Source: Synaphobranchus kaupii (taxonomy: Eukaryota > Chordata > Actinopteri > Anguilliformes > Synaphobranchidae). From it: 64,000 nt of DNA. Below the pieces are notes generated by a model. The model saw only the letters and a program-made list of their open reading frames with translations. It was not told the origin of the DNA and ran no database searches. The stretch lies in NCBI GenBank assembly GCA_029718625.1, contig CM056378.1, forward strand, positions 60,473,027 to 60,537,026. The letters run 5' to 3'. Below are positions 19,354 to 31,530 of the stretch, one piece after another. Each line of letters begins with the position of its first letter. Positions within the stretch are counted from its first letter, which is position 1. The translations under genes were made by a program, and so were the position numbers.

Positions 19354-20926
19354 ATGATTGTTACGATCCTGGGGAAGGTAGGACCTAAATGCACGACTGA
19401 GGCAGATACAAAAGGAAAGGGTATATTTATTTAAGCGTTGGGGTAGTCCCAAAGCTGTACAGAAAGGAAATACACAGTATCACACAGGAAGTCTGATTAG
19501 GACTGTTCCAAGCCGGAACTGGACTGTACTGGACCGGGAGGTCCAAACTCAGGAACTGGATTACTGGAACGGCAACTTTGTTCCAAGCCGGAACTGGACT
19601 GTACTGGACCGGGAGGTCCAAACTCAGGAACTGGATTACTGGAACGGCAACTTTGTTCCAAGCCGGAACTGGACTGTACTGGACCGGGAGGTCCAAACTC
19701 AGGAACTGGATTACTGGAACGGCAACTTTGTTCCAAGCCGGAACTGGACTGTACTGGACCGGGAGGTCCAAACTCAGGAACTGGATTACTGGAACGGCAA
19801 CTTTGTTCCAAGCCGGAACTGGACTGTACTGGACCGGGAGGTCCAAACTCAGGAACTGGATTACTGGAACGGCACTTTGTTCCAAGCCGGAACTGGACTT
19901 TTACAGGCGGTGAACTGCACACCGGGACTGGACTGGAACTGGACCGGGAGGTCCACTCAGGACTGGATTACTGGAACGGCAAACTTGTTCCAAGCCGAAA
20001 CTGGACTTTTACAGACGGCGAACTTCACACTGGAACTGGACTGGAACTGGACCAGGAGGTCCACTCAGGAACTGGACAGACAAACAGAAGGTTAGTTATT
20101 ACTGGAACAGGACCGGAGCGGAACCGGGAGGATCCACGAATACTGGACCGAACAAAGGGTAAGTAGCCGGCAGAAACCGGCTGGGTAGGGCTGTGTGCCG
20201 GAGCTCAGGTAGGTCCGATTGGGGTAGCTGGGTATGCTGAAGAACCTGGAACCGTAACCGCAGCAATGGAGGTAGCCACGGCCGGACAGGAACTACTGCA
20301 GGATTACGAAGCTGTGCAGCCAATTGCGAACGCAACTCGAGCTGGAGTTGGAGGTACCGTAACACACACAGGGATTACAATAGCTACAGACTGGTAGAAG
20401 CTGGAACAGCTGGTGATTAGAGGGAGACAGGTTAGAGACATGCAAAGCAGTAAATGTTCGGGCTGGAGAAATACCGAACTGGAAGGCAGGTAAAACGAAA
20501 GCTGTGAGGTTTAAACCCACAACCAAACGCTCAGAATCACAGGACCAGAAACGTGGAGACCATACAACGAACAAGGTAAGTTAATTAAAGAGTAGCAAAC
20601 AGGGTCTGAAGGGTAACACAAGAAATGAACCGACAAAGAAGGGGAGACAGCAGGTGGGTTAAATAAGGCAGTGAAATTGGAATCAACAAGGCACAGGTGC
20701 GGAAAGTAACCGGGAGTGATTGCTAAACACAAAGGTGAGGAATGCATGCAACGAGGGGGGAAAGCGATAGGCGGAAACTAAAGTGGGAAATCAAGAGAGC
20801 CAAACAGAGGGGAAACGCCCAGCCTGAAGCAGAGGGGAAAACACGGACAAGGGAATCCAACAAGACACGGAGGGACATGGCAAAACCGGGAAAACGGACT
20901 GGATGGGAACGGGACGTCACAATGAT
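19354..20926 (-). mobile_element. Solo LTR of a chromovirus, ATGAT target duplication
   Basis: Bases 19359-20921 begin TGTTACGATCC and end GACGTCACA, and ATGAT flanks both sides (19354-19358, 20922-20926). The right half is about 80% similar to the LTRs at 39728-41230 and 45581-47098, including the CCGTAACCGCAGCAATGG block and the AACAGAGGGGAAACGCCCAG block. No internal sequence remains, so this is the product of LTR-LTR recombination. It belongs to a related but distinct subfamily. Confidence 0.85.
19506..19955. repeat. 75-bp tandem repeat inside the solo LTR
   Basis: TTCCAAGCCGGAACTGG starts at 19506, 19581, 19656, 19731, 19806 and about 19880, a period of 75 bp, and longer variant units follow. 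The same GGAACTGGAC core makes a roughly 120-bp period in the other LTR family. The open frames on both strands are a by-product of a period divisible by three and are not genes. Confidence 0.9.
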
Positions 20927-22345
20927 GTTATATTTTGTATTATGATTTATTTTAATTAATGACATCTGTAGCTATGCCATTGTTCACCCAACTCCCCCTG
21001 CTCTTCCTCATCCCTGTCCCGCATCTTCTCTCCCCCACCCCCCATCTTGTCCTCTCCAGCCATGGCACCCCATGGCCTTTCTTGCTTCCTGCTCCCTAAG
21101 CCGGTGTAGCTGTCAATAAAAAAAAAAATTAATTATCCAACTTGTTTTGATGTGTTCATTATTTGCATAACAGAATCATGCAGTAGGTGAAATAGCAAAT
21201 ATTACACAATATATAAACTAATCAAATGTCAATCATTCAAAATGAAGCATAAATAAGGGCATCTGGTAGCCTAACTACCCTCTACATTATACATGTTGTA
21301 CAGCAATTAATTTTTGTAAGTACTTGCTCTGTAATGAGAATCAGACCCTTTATATAAATGGGTAAACATGTAATTTGAGGTTTTTGTCTGCTTTTGTCTT
21401 TAAAATATTTAATACCCTCTTGCATTCAGTTAAATAATGAGTACATAATGTACCAATACATTACCGCACAAGATGGCCTTCCCCAGCGTGCACACAGTGT
21501 AGGTATAGCCACTGATGTAAATAAGTAACAGACATCCTGTAATCTCACTAAAAGACTAAGGAGGACCAGCTTGTGCTGCGACTTTAAATGTGTTAAAGGA
21601 GTGATTAAGATCATTCTTTTTTCACAAAGCAACTTGAAATCAGTACAATTTTTTTATGTATCCTTAAAAGATGGTCAGATGTCCCTCGTGGCTGACAGGG
21701 TGAGTCCGTGGTCCATACATCCCGCACAGGATGGCGGCGTTTTCCTTTGTAATATGGATGCTGCACATTTGATAAGAGGGTCACCCACAGACTAGGACTG
21801 CGGTCCCCAACCCTATTCCTTGTGCTGTTTCAACCCCAAATTTGGCACATCTGATTCTACAAATTAGCAGCTCAAGATATCATTTCATCACAGAATTAGT
21901 GATCTGTGTTAGTATTGATTATGTTGATAACTTGAACAGCTGGTAATAAATTTACATCTGTAAAATAGAGAAAGGATAGAGCAAGATCAGTTTTCATTTC
22001 ATAATAGGGGACAAAAAACTCAAGGGTAACAAGAAGTTAGGGGTTTGACATAGGAGACAACAAAGTTCAGTAGCCTGTCTCAGTTTAAAGCCCACTCACC
22101 ACATCAAGGTGCAGGCTGAGAGTGGGAACACAAGACAAGACAGACATTTAAGTACAAGACAAACCCTGACGAGACACACATTAAAAATGACAAGGTCCAC
22201 ATAAAAGATCAAATTTGTACATGTTTATGCTGGCTGTAAGTGGTATTGTAATCCATGGGTCTTTGTAAGCGAGGACTTCCACAGTAAACACTTATGCCCC
22301 GTTTATGCGGGCTCTAAGTGATACTTGCAACAGTCATCCAGGGGT
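20927..22345. other. No gene recognised
   Basis: AT-rich sequence. A C-rich part at 20990-21110 followed by AATAAAAAAAAAAA at about 21116 looks like a 3' UTR end of an unknown repeat or gene, but no coding block precedes it. Confidence 0.4.
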
Positions 22346-22363
22346 TATGTGTGTATATATAAT

Positions 22364-22405
<42 letters not shown>

Positions 22406-22409
22406 TGTA

Positions 22410-22446
<37 letters not shown>

Positions 22447-22485
22447 ATATATAATATATATATATATATAATGTGTGTATATATA

Positions 22486-22522
<37 letters not shown>
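22346..22522. repeat. (TA)n/(CA)n/(GT)n compound microsatellite
   Basis: Alternating TATATA, CACACA and GTGTGT tracts, partly palindromic. Open frames through it are spurious. Confidence 0.95.
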
Positions 22523-22677
22523 GAGTATCGGAAACACCAGAAACTGAAAAAACTTCCATAAAACAGCTGCTATATGTTTGCTCCCATTTGTTGGTATATA
22601 TGGCTGGCATAAAAGTGTGTAGAAAAACTTGATAATTAATCATAATTAGCCATTAATTATATTATTATCAGATAATA

Positions 22678-22896
22678 CTAATTTGTCACCTTGGAGTCAC
22701 GGAAAAAGAAATGCTCCTCAAAGTGGTCGCTGCACAGACGTGATGCCGAGGTGGGACTCCATTTTGCCCTCCGCATGTTGACCAACCACTGCTGCAGCAT
22801 GTCTTCATCAGCTAAAGGAAATCTATCAAAGAATAAAATGGTTATAATAGGCTGCGATCGGTTGCAATGCAGCTTACAGAATTATAAAACTACCAT
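22678..22896 (-). pseudogene. THAP zinc-finger domain, one in-frame stop
   Basis: The minus strand from ATG (22896) reads a complete C2CH layout: CKLHC, then 43 residues, then LCSDHF (C-x2-H). It has the expected FFDRFP loop, QQWLVNMRR helix and AKWSPTSASRLC between them. This matches the THAP consensus C-x2-4-C-x35-50-C-x2-H. A TAA at codon 5 (22882-22884) breaks the start and a TAG ends it at 22678; a weak donor (AAG|GTGACA) precedes the stop. Probably the DNA-binding end of a decayed transposase, such as a P- or Kolobok-type element. Confidence 0.65.
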
Positions 22897-23278
22897 CACA
22901 GATAAAAGTAGTCGGGCACCGAGGAATATGGTTTGAAATTAGACATTTGGATGATGTTAATTGCCAGAATTCAAAGCAAATTCTGTCTGAAATCTCATAC
23001 AATATTCTATAATCCAAGGGTCATGGGAAAATATCAGACTATAATGTTAACGTTAGCCTATGTGGGAAAATATCAGACTAACGTTAGCCTAACGTTACCC
23101 TATTTTTATACAGTCCATGGTGGTGCCAAGTGGCGACACGAAAAACATGATAGCTAAATGACAGCTAACGTTATGTCGGGTTTCCATCTCCATGAACACG
23201 TTTCCCACATGCTTTAAAAGTTATAAATAATGCTCAACCTAAAATGAATACCTCTAATGAAAAATACACCATGACTAA

Positions 23279-24140
23279 TGCACGGTAGCTAACGTTAGCA
23301 TTGCAATGTCGAAATTCACTCCACATAAAATGCACTTAGCCAGTGGAGAGCATAGGACGAAGTGCAATGTAGCTACATGTCCACGACGAGACCGTTAACG
23401 TTAAATTAGAAAGCTAAAAATAGACACAAAGGCTCACCAGGTCGATGTTTTATGGAATCTAAGTTAACGTTACACAACTGACATTTGACTAACGTTACTT
23501 TTGACAGGTTTTACATCGTTAGCTAACGTTAAGTAGCCAAACCAAACGGTTTTGGGAGATAAAGTTGCTAACTGCACTAGCATACCGGTCTACGTAATAT
23601 ACAAAAGCGTTAGCTTGTCATGCTAGGTCGCGGTAGGTAGCGTAGGCTACTTCTGCAGGCCGTTAACTAATCAGGCTTTGGTAAAAAATAAAAAAGTAAA
23701 GAAAATAATAAAGTAATAAAAATTGTATTACCGAAAAAACTGGAGAATGCTTTTTGTTTGACTACTGCACGGTAACGTTAGCAATGTCGAAATTCACTCC
23801 ACATAAAATGCACTTAGCCAGTGGAGAGCATAGGACGAAGTGCAATGTAGCTACATGTCCACGACGAGACCGTTAACGTTAAATTACAAAGCTAAAAATA
23901 GACACAAAGGCTAACGTTAAGTAGCCAAACCAAACGGTTTTGGGAGATAAAAGTTGCTAACTGCACTAGCATACCGGTCTACGTAATATACAAAAGCGTT
24001 AGCTTGTCATGCTAGGTCGCGGTAGGTAGCGTAGGCTACTTCTGTAGGCTGTTATCTAATAAGACTAGCTACTTACTTGGTAAAAAATAAAGTAATAAAA
24101 AATGTATTACCGAAAAAACTGGAGAGAATGCTTTTGAGAC
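23279..24140. repeat. Tandem duplication of a 0.37-0.48-kb unit
   Basis: The block CAATGTCGAAATTCACTCC through GTATTACCGAAAAAACTGGA occurs at 23304-23750 and 23782-24123. The second copy lacks about 100 bp near its middle. Identity outside the gap is very high. The surrounding sequence is rich in AACGTTAGC motifs. Confidence 0.85.
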
Positions 24141-25456
24141 GGTCGATTAGTACAGTTGTATGCAGAACATGCCATAATGAATTAAACACGAGTGACGATC
24201 TGATTGCGATGTGTCTATTAGCCAAATTCACACATTAAAAGGAGGAGAATGGGTGAGAATGTCAAGGCCATTGCTAGCCACTTGAGGTACCGCCTATGGG
24301 TACCGCCCACGTCCCGCCCGTTCCGTCTATGGTTCCCGCCCCTCAGAGTGAGTGGAATGACGGGCAGTAACCCCAGACTCAATCTGTCCCCTGATTGGTC
24401 CTGAACAAATGTTAATACCCTGTCCAAACGACACAATATTTTTTAAAAATCAGCACATGCACAGGCATTAGATGAAGGAAAGGCACCTATTGCAATAAAA
24501 AAAATTTGTGTAAAAAATTTATTGACTGAGTATTTTGACCACATTGCTGCCATTGACTTACATGGGGAAAGACCTATACTGGAGCCAACCGCAGTGGCGC
24601 TAGTGAGCAACGGCACAATGGCCAGTCTTGGCCCCTTGGTTTTTACGCAACGGTAGTAACGTAGTACAAACGCAAATGCGATGGGTACGCACTGTGGAAA
24701 TTGAGACTTTCCTGGATAATGGATAAATGGGTTAGGAAAAAACGTTGAGGATTCTTCAGAAAAGGGTTATAACTGCATAACCAGGTATCGTATTTGGTTG
24801 CTTAAACATGTTTATCAAGAGAATTTGTAGAAAATAAAATGTATGTATACAAAACCGGAAGTATATCGGTTGTATGCATACTGAAGTGAGCACGGGAAAA
24901 AAACACCTAATGTTTATTTATACAACTTTTCAATAATATACAATTGTTCCTGAATCGGATCTTGATTTTTTAGCGTGTTGAAATGGTACCAAGAGCTTTT
25001 GTGATATGCATTTTATTGCCTGTGACTGCGGCGAGGTGAAACAAATAAAAAAGTGGGTTGGGCTATTAGCACCCTGCTCCTTTATGGCTCTGTAGTGTAA
25101 CCTGAGAGCTGATAAGCATATAAACGAATGTGTTCGCAGGCTGTGACTGGTTTTAACAATTTTGCGTCGAAAGTTCCATGTTTTATTAACGTTTTAATTT
25201 AGAATTTAAGAGAAATATGAACACTATAAAAAATTGGGGCGCATGCGTCCCACCACTAGGGGGCCAAAGTCTATAGGGTTAATATAAGTGATCTAGCTAA
25301 AAGGGTTAAGCCATTTTGTGGAATCCCTGCGATTAGCATTAGCTGATTCAGTTCAACACAAAAGCAACATTAATACAGGCAATCTTGGATAAATGTAATA
25401 GTTTATTGAACACAAAGTACCAGAGCAAGGCACGATTCACTACTATAATGTACAAC

Positions 25457-25460
<4 letters not shown>
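24141..25460. other. No gene recognised
   Basis: Mixed sequence with no long frame or recognised element. Confidence 0.4.

Positions 25461-25490
<30 letters not shown>
25461..25490. repeat. (TG)15 microsatellite
   Basis: Fifteen uninterrupted TG units. Confidence 0.95.
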
Positions 25491-25491
<1 letters not shown>

Positions 25492-26914
25492 CGCGTTTGG
25501 CGCATGTGGGGTTTCCATGTTCTGCAAACTAAAATGGAGGGAGGTTTGAAACTAGCCTTCGCTGGAGCTAGCTAATGGTGGCGCATGAACCATAGCATAC
25601 ACATAGGGGATACCCGTAAGCTTATCAATGCGTGTGCATTGAGATTAGCATGCAGTGTTAATATTACGACTGGTTAGTTTTTAAAGACAGATCACATGCA
25701 AGATACGTTCTGTGCATGATGCATTAAACCTAACGCAGCGCGGTAAGCCATCCAAAGTAAAATGGTAACACAAAACTTTTACGGAACACACATTAACCAT
25801 TCAATAGTCCAGTTACATACATCCAGTCACAACATGTGGTTGCTAACATATATTATTGCCCATATTACAGCCTTACTTGAATTAAAGTCCATTAAATGGT
25901 TTCCTCCATTGGATTGCACACTCACAACGAAAGGGGAAAACTGGTCTGCAATCCTGTGGTTGCAGTTCGTCGTGTGGTGATAGATAGGGGAAACGTCCGC
26001 CTCATCTTGGGTCCCTGGAACAGGTTTCTTTCGTCGTCAGGTTTGCAGTTCGTACGGATGGATAATGGAACTGGTCGCATTATTTCTCCCGAACTATGCA
26101 GCGTCATCCTACTGCAGACCGCTTGCCTCTTTGGGGACTCATCGGCAGTGCTCTGCTACAGGATCAGGGGCTGCATGTGGTCCGCTTGGTGGTTCTTCAC
26201 CACCGGGTGCTCGCGTTGCCTCCTTGCGTCTCGTCTCCGGTCCTCCGTGGCCGATAGCCGGGGGTAGATGAGCCCGCCTCGGTCGATTGGATCGGCGTCA
26301 CGGACGGCCAATGCTTCCTGTGGAGCGAGGGCTCTTTCCCCCTGGATGAGCAGGCCACACGGGGTCCTGAGACAAGACAACGTTGAGCGGACAACTGGAC
26401 CGGAAGAAAAACTGCGGGAAGAACTGGCTGTGTTGCCCCTATTATAAACTTTATTGCCAGTCGCGCATTCCGCTGTGCAGTATCACGTTTCAGTGCGGAA
26501 ATCATAACTGGTACAACGTCCTACGTCACTTCCAAAATGGAGGAGGAGCCTCCTGTGGACTGTATGGAATTGTAGTTCCTGTTTTCCCTACATATCTATG
26601 GTTAATTATTATCTTAAATACTTCTTACCTCAGGGGGTTTACTGGCTTTCCCTCACTCGCAGTAAAGTCTTCAGACGATAGTCTTCTGTCCGAAGTGGTC
26701 CGCTCCGCCCGCGGTGAGGAAAATGGAGATTTACATGGTTGACGTGCGGTTTTATCTAGCGGTCTAGAAATAAATCCCCGCCCACTAAGCTCATGAACCA
26801 ATTATATGCAATTGTAGCTTATTTTGTCATCTGTAACTAGCATTTTTCAAAAAGAAAATCAGTGATTGGACAGCAGAGCTATTATACGTCAAAACATCGG
26901 AACGCTCCGACTTT
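25491..26914. other. No gene recognised; GC/CpG-richer block at 25960-26420
   Basis: The GC-rich block has short overlapping frames in four frames and no recognisable domain. It could be an unrecognised LTR or a promoter-like island. TCTTCCGTTTT-like or splice evidence is lacking. Confidence 0.35.
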
Positions 26915-27790
26915 AAAGGGTTAAAAGGTGTTCTGCAAGGGAGGATTGACAAGAAACAAACAGAAACGGACCCGAACCGCCCTCGCAACATTTCAGAAGT
27001 GCAACACCATAGAGTTGAAATGTGACCGCCACATAGTTCTGCAGTGACCGCCCACTTTTTCCATGTGGAGTACTGAATTGTGGGATTCCCTTCTTGCTGG
27101 AAGCTTGCATTTTATACCCTTGGGCCTTAGTGGAAGGGAGGATAAACGAGGGAGCGAGGGAATATAATTACTCCCTCCCCTTTCTTAGGCTGCGTCCCAA
27201 TCCAGTTTTTGCTCCACCCTTGTAAACTTCACTTCCAAACTTCACTTGAGGGAATCCCTTTTGAGACCGGGGCTGCATTCGAATCCAATTTAACACACTC
27301 CCTTCCCTTGCTCACTTCCCTCGAGAGAGCCATCTTGTGATGCAATTTGCTACATGCAGCAAGCAAACTTAAAATGTGCTCTGTAAGGGAGGATTGATGA
27401 GAAACGAACAAAAACGGAACCGAACCGCCCTCGCAGCATTTCAGAAATGCAACACCATAGAGTTGAAATGTGACCGATACCAGCGTCGTCATACAAGTCC
27501 AGAGAATGCAGTGTATCGCAAAATTGTTGGCGATGACGAGGTTCATAGTTTTAAAGCAATTCGTCAACATTATTCAAATCGCTCTGCCATTGAAACATTA
27601 TTAATTACAACGTTATTCCTGGTCAATGGCTTCCGTAAATATTTAGTTTATACGTAGGGTTACGTTCTAACTAGCCTATGTTTTGTGGTGCAACAGGTTT
27701 TATTTTAATAGTGTGCAAGTTGTAACTTAGTAGTGATTTAAGCTACAACTAGGCTTAGTTCTTACTTATGCACAGCTGGTGCAACCGGCC
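26915..27790. repeat. Dispersed MITE-like repeat, two overlapping copies
   Basis: The block CGAACCGCCCTCGCAACATT..AGAGTTGAAATGTGACCG is present at about 26925-27030 and again at 27375-27475. A second block (27280-27370) matches 3595-3690. The right end has AGCTGGTGCAACC at 27773, the inverse of the motif at 3513. No transposase frame was found. Confidence 0.5.
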
Positions 27791-28312
27791 CCAGGGCCTC
27801 AAGCACAGAACTGAGGTATGACATAGGCTGTGTTAAAAATGAAGCCATATTTCCAATGTTCTGCTTTAGCTGGTATTGTCTAATTATGTCCTTACATCTT
27901 CACTGCAACCAGGGGTTGCGTTAACTGAGAATTTCCCAGCATTAGATTTTGAGAAACTTTGAGGAAAAATACAAATGCCATCTGTCATTTTGACAGATAC
28001 AAAATATTTCTGACTGCAGTAGCCTAAAAAGTATATGTGAACAGTTTACCCAGCAAACAAATGACGTCCTAAGGACGTTACGTAACGTTCTCTTTAGGTC
28101 AAAGTCTGACGTTGTACTGACAACGTGTTCTGGACGTTCAAATGTTATAAACAGGTCTCCTGAAGGTCGTATCATAACGTTTAAAGGAAGACCTTCATAT
28201 GACCTTTTGTAACGTTCTCGTTTGGTCTTGGTCACAGAATAATGTTACAAACATGACCGTCACAGTACTTTGAAAGACATTCTCTTTTGGTCCTACCTTG
28301 GTCACAGAAGAA
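27791..28312. other. No gene; short local repeats
   Basis: The part at 28055-28312 contains imperfect repeats of ACGTTCTC, GACCTTCATATGACC and GGTCACAGAAxAATGTTACAA (two copies, 28230 and 28300). It resembles a decayed minisatellite-like fish repeat. Confidence 0.4.
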
Positions 28313-28455
28313 TGTTACAATATGACCGTCACATAAAGTGGATGTAGAAAAAGGGTCAGCATAAGCTCCCCATCTCGCAACGCCTTGCGAGCGGGGCCTT
28401 TTCTGTAGGCTATGTGTGAGAGGGAAGCAGCCTCAATGGTGTGTGGGAGCAGTTT

Positions 28456-28578
28456 CTTTATCCAGGCTTCACAGGTGGCTTCAGTTTCCCAATCAGGTAA
28501 TTGTACACTCACCTGACAGAGAACTGACGCCCCTCCCTACATCATAGAGGGGCCAGGGAATAAGGGGCGGGCGCAACA
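28456..28578 (-). repeat. 3' LTR part of the Gmr1-type element
   Basis: Bases 28456-28578 match 31523-31689 (CTTTATCCAGGCTTCACAGG and onward to GCGGGCxCAACA), apart from about 50 bp extra in the other copy. The minus-strand LTR starts TGTTGCGCCCGCC, directly after the PPT. Confidence 0.6.
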
Positions 28579-28590
28579 CCTCCCCCCTAA
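28579..28590 (-). promoter_or_regulatory. Polypurine tract of the Gmr1-type element
   Basis: On the minus strand AGGGGGGAGG directly precedes the LTR start TGTTGCG. Confidence 0.6.
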
Positions 28591-29081
28591 AGCGAAGCCT
28601 CCACGGCTTCAAGAGCTCCGCCGGTGGGCACATAAAACAGTCACCCATACACCAATACACAAAAAACATTACACCAAAGCACAAGGAGCACACTCCTATC
28701 CATTAAACGATGTCGGATGTCAGTTACCACTCTATGGTATCTCGTGGCTCCACCGGCCCGTCCCGGGCCCCCCGTTCGACACCAACCAATCTCGGACACT
28801 GAGAGGAAGTCAGTGACGACAAGGAGACCCGGTCCGGACCGGCTTCAACACCACCTAGAACACAAAACTTGGTAACAGAAAGCAGCACCATACAATTAGG
28901 CAGGGACAACCGTGCTTCACATACTTACCTTATACAATAAACGTATTTATAAACATTCCAACACTGCTAGTCAGGACACAATAATGTACACTGTAGGACA
29001 CACTAACTTACCTAACACCATGGCTCATGGAATACAACCCAGTATAGTAACTGATACCCTAAAGAGCAATAACCTGACCCA

Positions 29082-30370
29082 CTAGATACCAGCAATGAAA
29101 GGCATAGGCGACCGGGAGAGCGCGTCCGCAACCACGTTCTCCCGGCCCCTTATATGCCGAATCTGGAGTGAGTAACCCTGCAAAAATAAACTCCAGCGCA
29201 TTAACCTCTGATTTGCATTCTGCATGTTATGCAAAAACGTCCGAGAATTATGGTCTGTGTAGATTACAATCGGCTCCGTGCCAGTGCCTCCTTCTCTATG
29301 ACTGAATAATTATGTTGGTACATATTAAACTTCCTAGAAAAGAAAGACACTGGACGCTCAATATCACCTTCCCCCTCCTGAAGCAATACAGCGCCAGCCC
29401 CCACACCACTGGCATCAACCTGTATCTTAAAGGGATGATTAAAGGATGGAGCAGAGAGAACAGGAGCATCACACAATAAGAGTTTAACCACCTCAAATGC
29501 GTGGTCACACTCCGGAGACCAAATAAACAGGGCTTTCTTCCCTAACAGGTTTGTAAGAGGCGCAACAACAGTGGAAAAGTTACGACAAAAAGCACGATAA
29601 TATCCAACCATTCCTAAGAACCGCATCAGTTCTTTTTTTTCGGCTGGAATGGGGTACTTCAGAATCGCTTCCACTTTAGCCTGAACCGGACACACCTCTC
29701 CTCGACCAACTACCTTTCCTAGGTAGGTGACTGTCGCCCCGGCAAATTCACATTTTGCCAGGTTGACAGTCAAACCCGCGTTAACCAGTTCGAGGAGAGC
29801 TTCGAGGCGTAATATATGCTGCTGCCAATTTTGACTGTAAATGACCACGTCATCTAAATACACCGCGCAGCCTTCCAGACCGTTTACCACGATGTTCATC
29901 AGGCGCTGGAAGGTTGCGGGCGCATTCCTCAGACCGAAAGCCATCACAGAGTAGGAAAAAAGACCGTCAGGTGTAATAAAAGCAGAGATCTCCCGTGCCC
30001 TAGCCGTAAGCGGCACTTGCCAATAGCCCTTTAATAAATCCAATTTTGTCACGAACAGCGCACTGCCAAGTTGGTCTATGCAATCTTCCATACGAGGAAG
30101 CAGATAACGATCAGGCTTCGTTACCGAATTTACCTTTCGGAAATCCGTACAAAATCTAAAAGTTCCATCGGGCTTGGCGACAAGCAGACATGGGCTAGAC
30201 CACGGGGACGATGTTGATTCAGCTATCCTATTCTCGAGCATGTAATCGAGCTCTGCAGTAATATGCTTTCTCTTCTCATTCGAGACCCGATAAAAACGTC
30301 GGGAGATAGGAGGGTTTTCCCAGACGTCGATGTCATGCTCAATAAGCGTGGTGCGAGACGGGGGAATAAA
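29082..30370 (-). pseudogene. RT and RNase H of the Gmr1-type element
   Basis: The main frame (30241-29264) holds KLDLLKGYWQVPL, FGLRNAPATFQ, the catalytic YLDD at residues 128-131, and FLGMVGYYRAF of the connection region, then the RNase H start IQVDASGVGAG. Upstream in frame is IEHDIDVWENPP, the usual lead-in to Ty3 RT. After EKEALA a deletion of about 40 nt shifts the frame. RNase H then resumes as GTEPIVIYTDHN and ends VVADALSRSP before a TAG at 29082-29084. RT would copy element RNA to DNA; this copy is dead. There is no integrase after RNase H, which sets it apart from ordinary Ty3 elements. Confidence 0.8.
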
Positions 30371-30523
30371 CTCCTGTGACTATCAATTAAATTGACTATA
30401 TCTTTAGAACATTCAGAAGGCAGGTGGCTAAATTGAGCTTCAAGCTCCTGCAGAATTGCAGAATTATTCAGCCTTCCCTGAAATACACAGTCAGACGGGA
30501 CCGGAAAATCCTCCTATTTTACA

Positions 30524-30543
30524 GGGGGGGGGGGGGGGGGGGG
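30524..30543. repeat. Poly-G tract (20 bases)
   Basis: A G-run lies between the integrase and RT parts and interrupts the pol reading frame. Confidence 0.9.
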
Positions 30544-30637
30544 CGACTCACACCCAGTAAACCGCGCCACGTCAGCCAAGAGGACAGACTTAAAGTCCTT
30601 CGAATCAGAATATACAGAAGGGTCAACCGTGTCCGGT

Positions 30638-31530
30638 TTACAAGGTAGCCAAAACATATGGCTTCAATAAATTAATATGACATAATTGTAAATGTTTTCT
30701 CCTATCCGGAGTCCGAATCAAATAGTTTCGTTCAGAAACGCACTTCTCCACGGTATAGGGTCCACTGAACCGGGCCTGAAATGGAGAGCCAATCACCGGC
30801 AAGAGAGTAAGGACTTGATCCCCCGGCTGAAAGCGGCGGGTTTCAGCGCGGCGATCAAACAGACGTTTCATTTTGTCCTGGGAGACAGCAATATTGACTC
30901 GAGCGGTCTTACAGGCTCGGTACAGTCGCAACCGAAAATCATTTACATAGTCAATTACATTAGGCGGAGGATGAGTAGTTTTCCAATTGTCAGCGATCAC
31001 GGATAACGGAACACGCACCGAGCAAATACCAACTCATTCGGAGAGAAACTGGTACTCTCCTGTGCCACTTCTCTAATGGCTAACAGCAGCCACGGCACTC
31101 CCTCCTCCCAGTCGCGTGACAATTCCACACAGTAAGTTCTTAACATCGACTTTAAAGTCCGATGGAAACGTTCCAATGCGCCCTGACTTTCGGGGTGGTA
31201 CGCGGATGACACATTATGTATTGTTTTTAAACTGGCCAACACCCGCGTAAGCACTCGGAACATGAAGTTGGAGCCCTGGTCGCTCTGTATCACTGCAGGA
31301 ATTCCAAATGTACACATAAACCTAGTCAGAGCTTTTAAAACTGGCTTTGTCTTGATCGATCGGAGAGGGAAAGCTGCGGGATAACGGGATGCTTTGACAC
31401 ATTATAGTTAGTAAATATTTATGGCCCGCTCGTGAAGGCAGTAGTGGCCCAACACAGTCAATGAGCAGATGGGAAAAAGGTTTCTCCACCACTGGAATGG
31501 GATACAATGGAGCAGCACGAATCTTTATCC
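30638..31530 (-). pseudogene. Integrase of the Gmr1-type element
   Basis: Three overlapping frames show the core: PFSHLLIDCVGPLLPSRAGH (first Asp), then after a frameshift IQSDQGSNF (second Asp) and HPESQGALERFHRTLKS (Glu). The second Asp and the Glu are separated by 35 residues, the D,D35E pattern. The last frame (31018-30638) is the C-terminal GDQVLTLLPVIGSPFQARF domain, ending INLLKPY. The N-terminal HHCC finger is lost where the LTR fragment is fused. Integrase would join element DNA to the chromosome; frameshifts near 31320 and 31010 make it inactive. Confidence 0.75.

Larger units (their letters stand above)
18521..23115. mobile_element. Possible decayed DNA transposon bounded by a 17-bp inverted motif
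   Basis: GACTGTATAAAAATAGG (18521-18537) occurs as an exact inverse complement at 23099-23115. Between them lie the SGNH-like exon pair (plus) near the left and the THAP domain (minus) near the right, with the solo LTR inserted in the middle. A third, direct copy of the motif at 16917 weakens the case, since it may simply be a dispersed repeat. Confidence 0.25.

Noticed and set aside
19427..20095. Long overlapping open frames on both strands rich in SSSGLEQ or PVPAWN repeats
   Set aside because: They come from a 75-bp tandem unit (divisible by three) inside a solo LTR; both strands stay open, which is a mark of repeat artefact and not of coding.
25896..26742. Host gene in the GC-rich block around 26.2 kb
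   Set aside because: Overlapping frames in several phases, no domain and no consistent splice sites; left as unassigned GC-rich sequence.
28315..28512. Protein similarity between frames at 28315-28512 and 31322-31579
   Set aside because: The shared VQLPDWET..CEAWIK part is explained by LTR homology of the Gmr1-type element, not by a duplicated gene.
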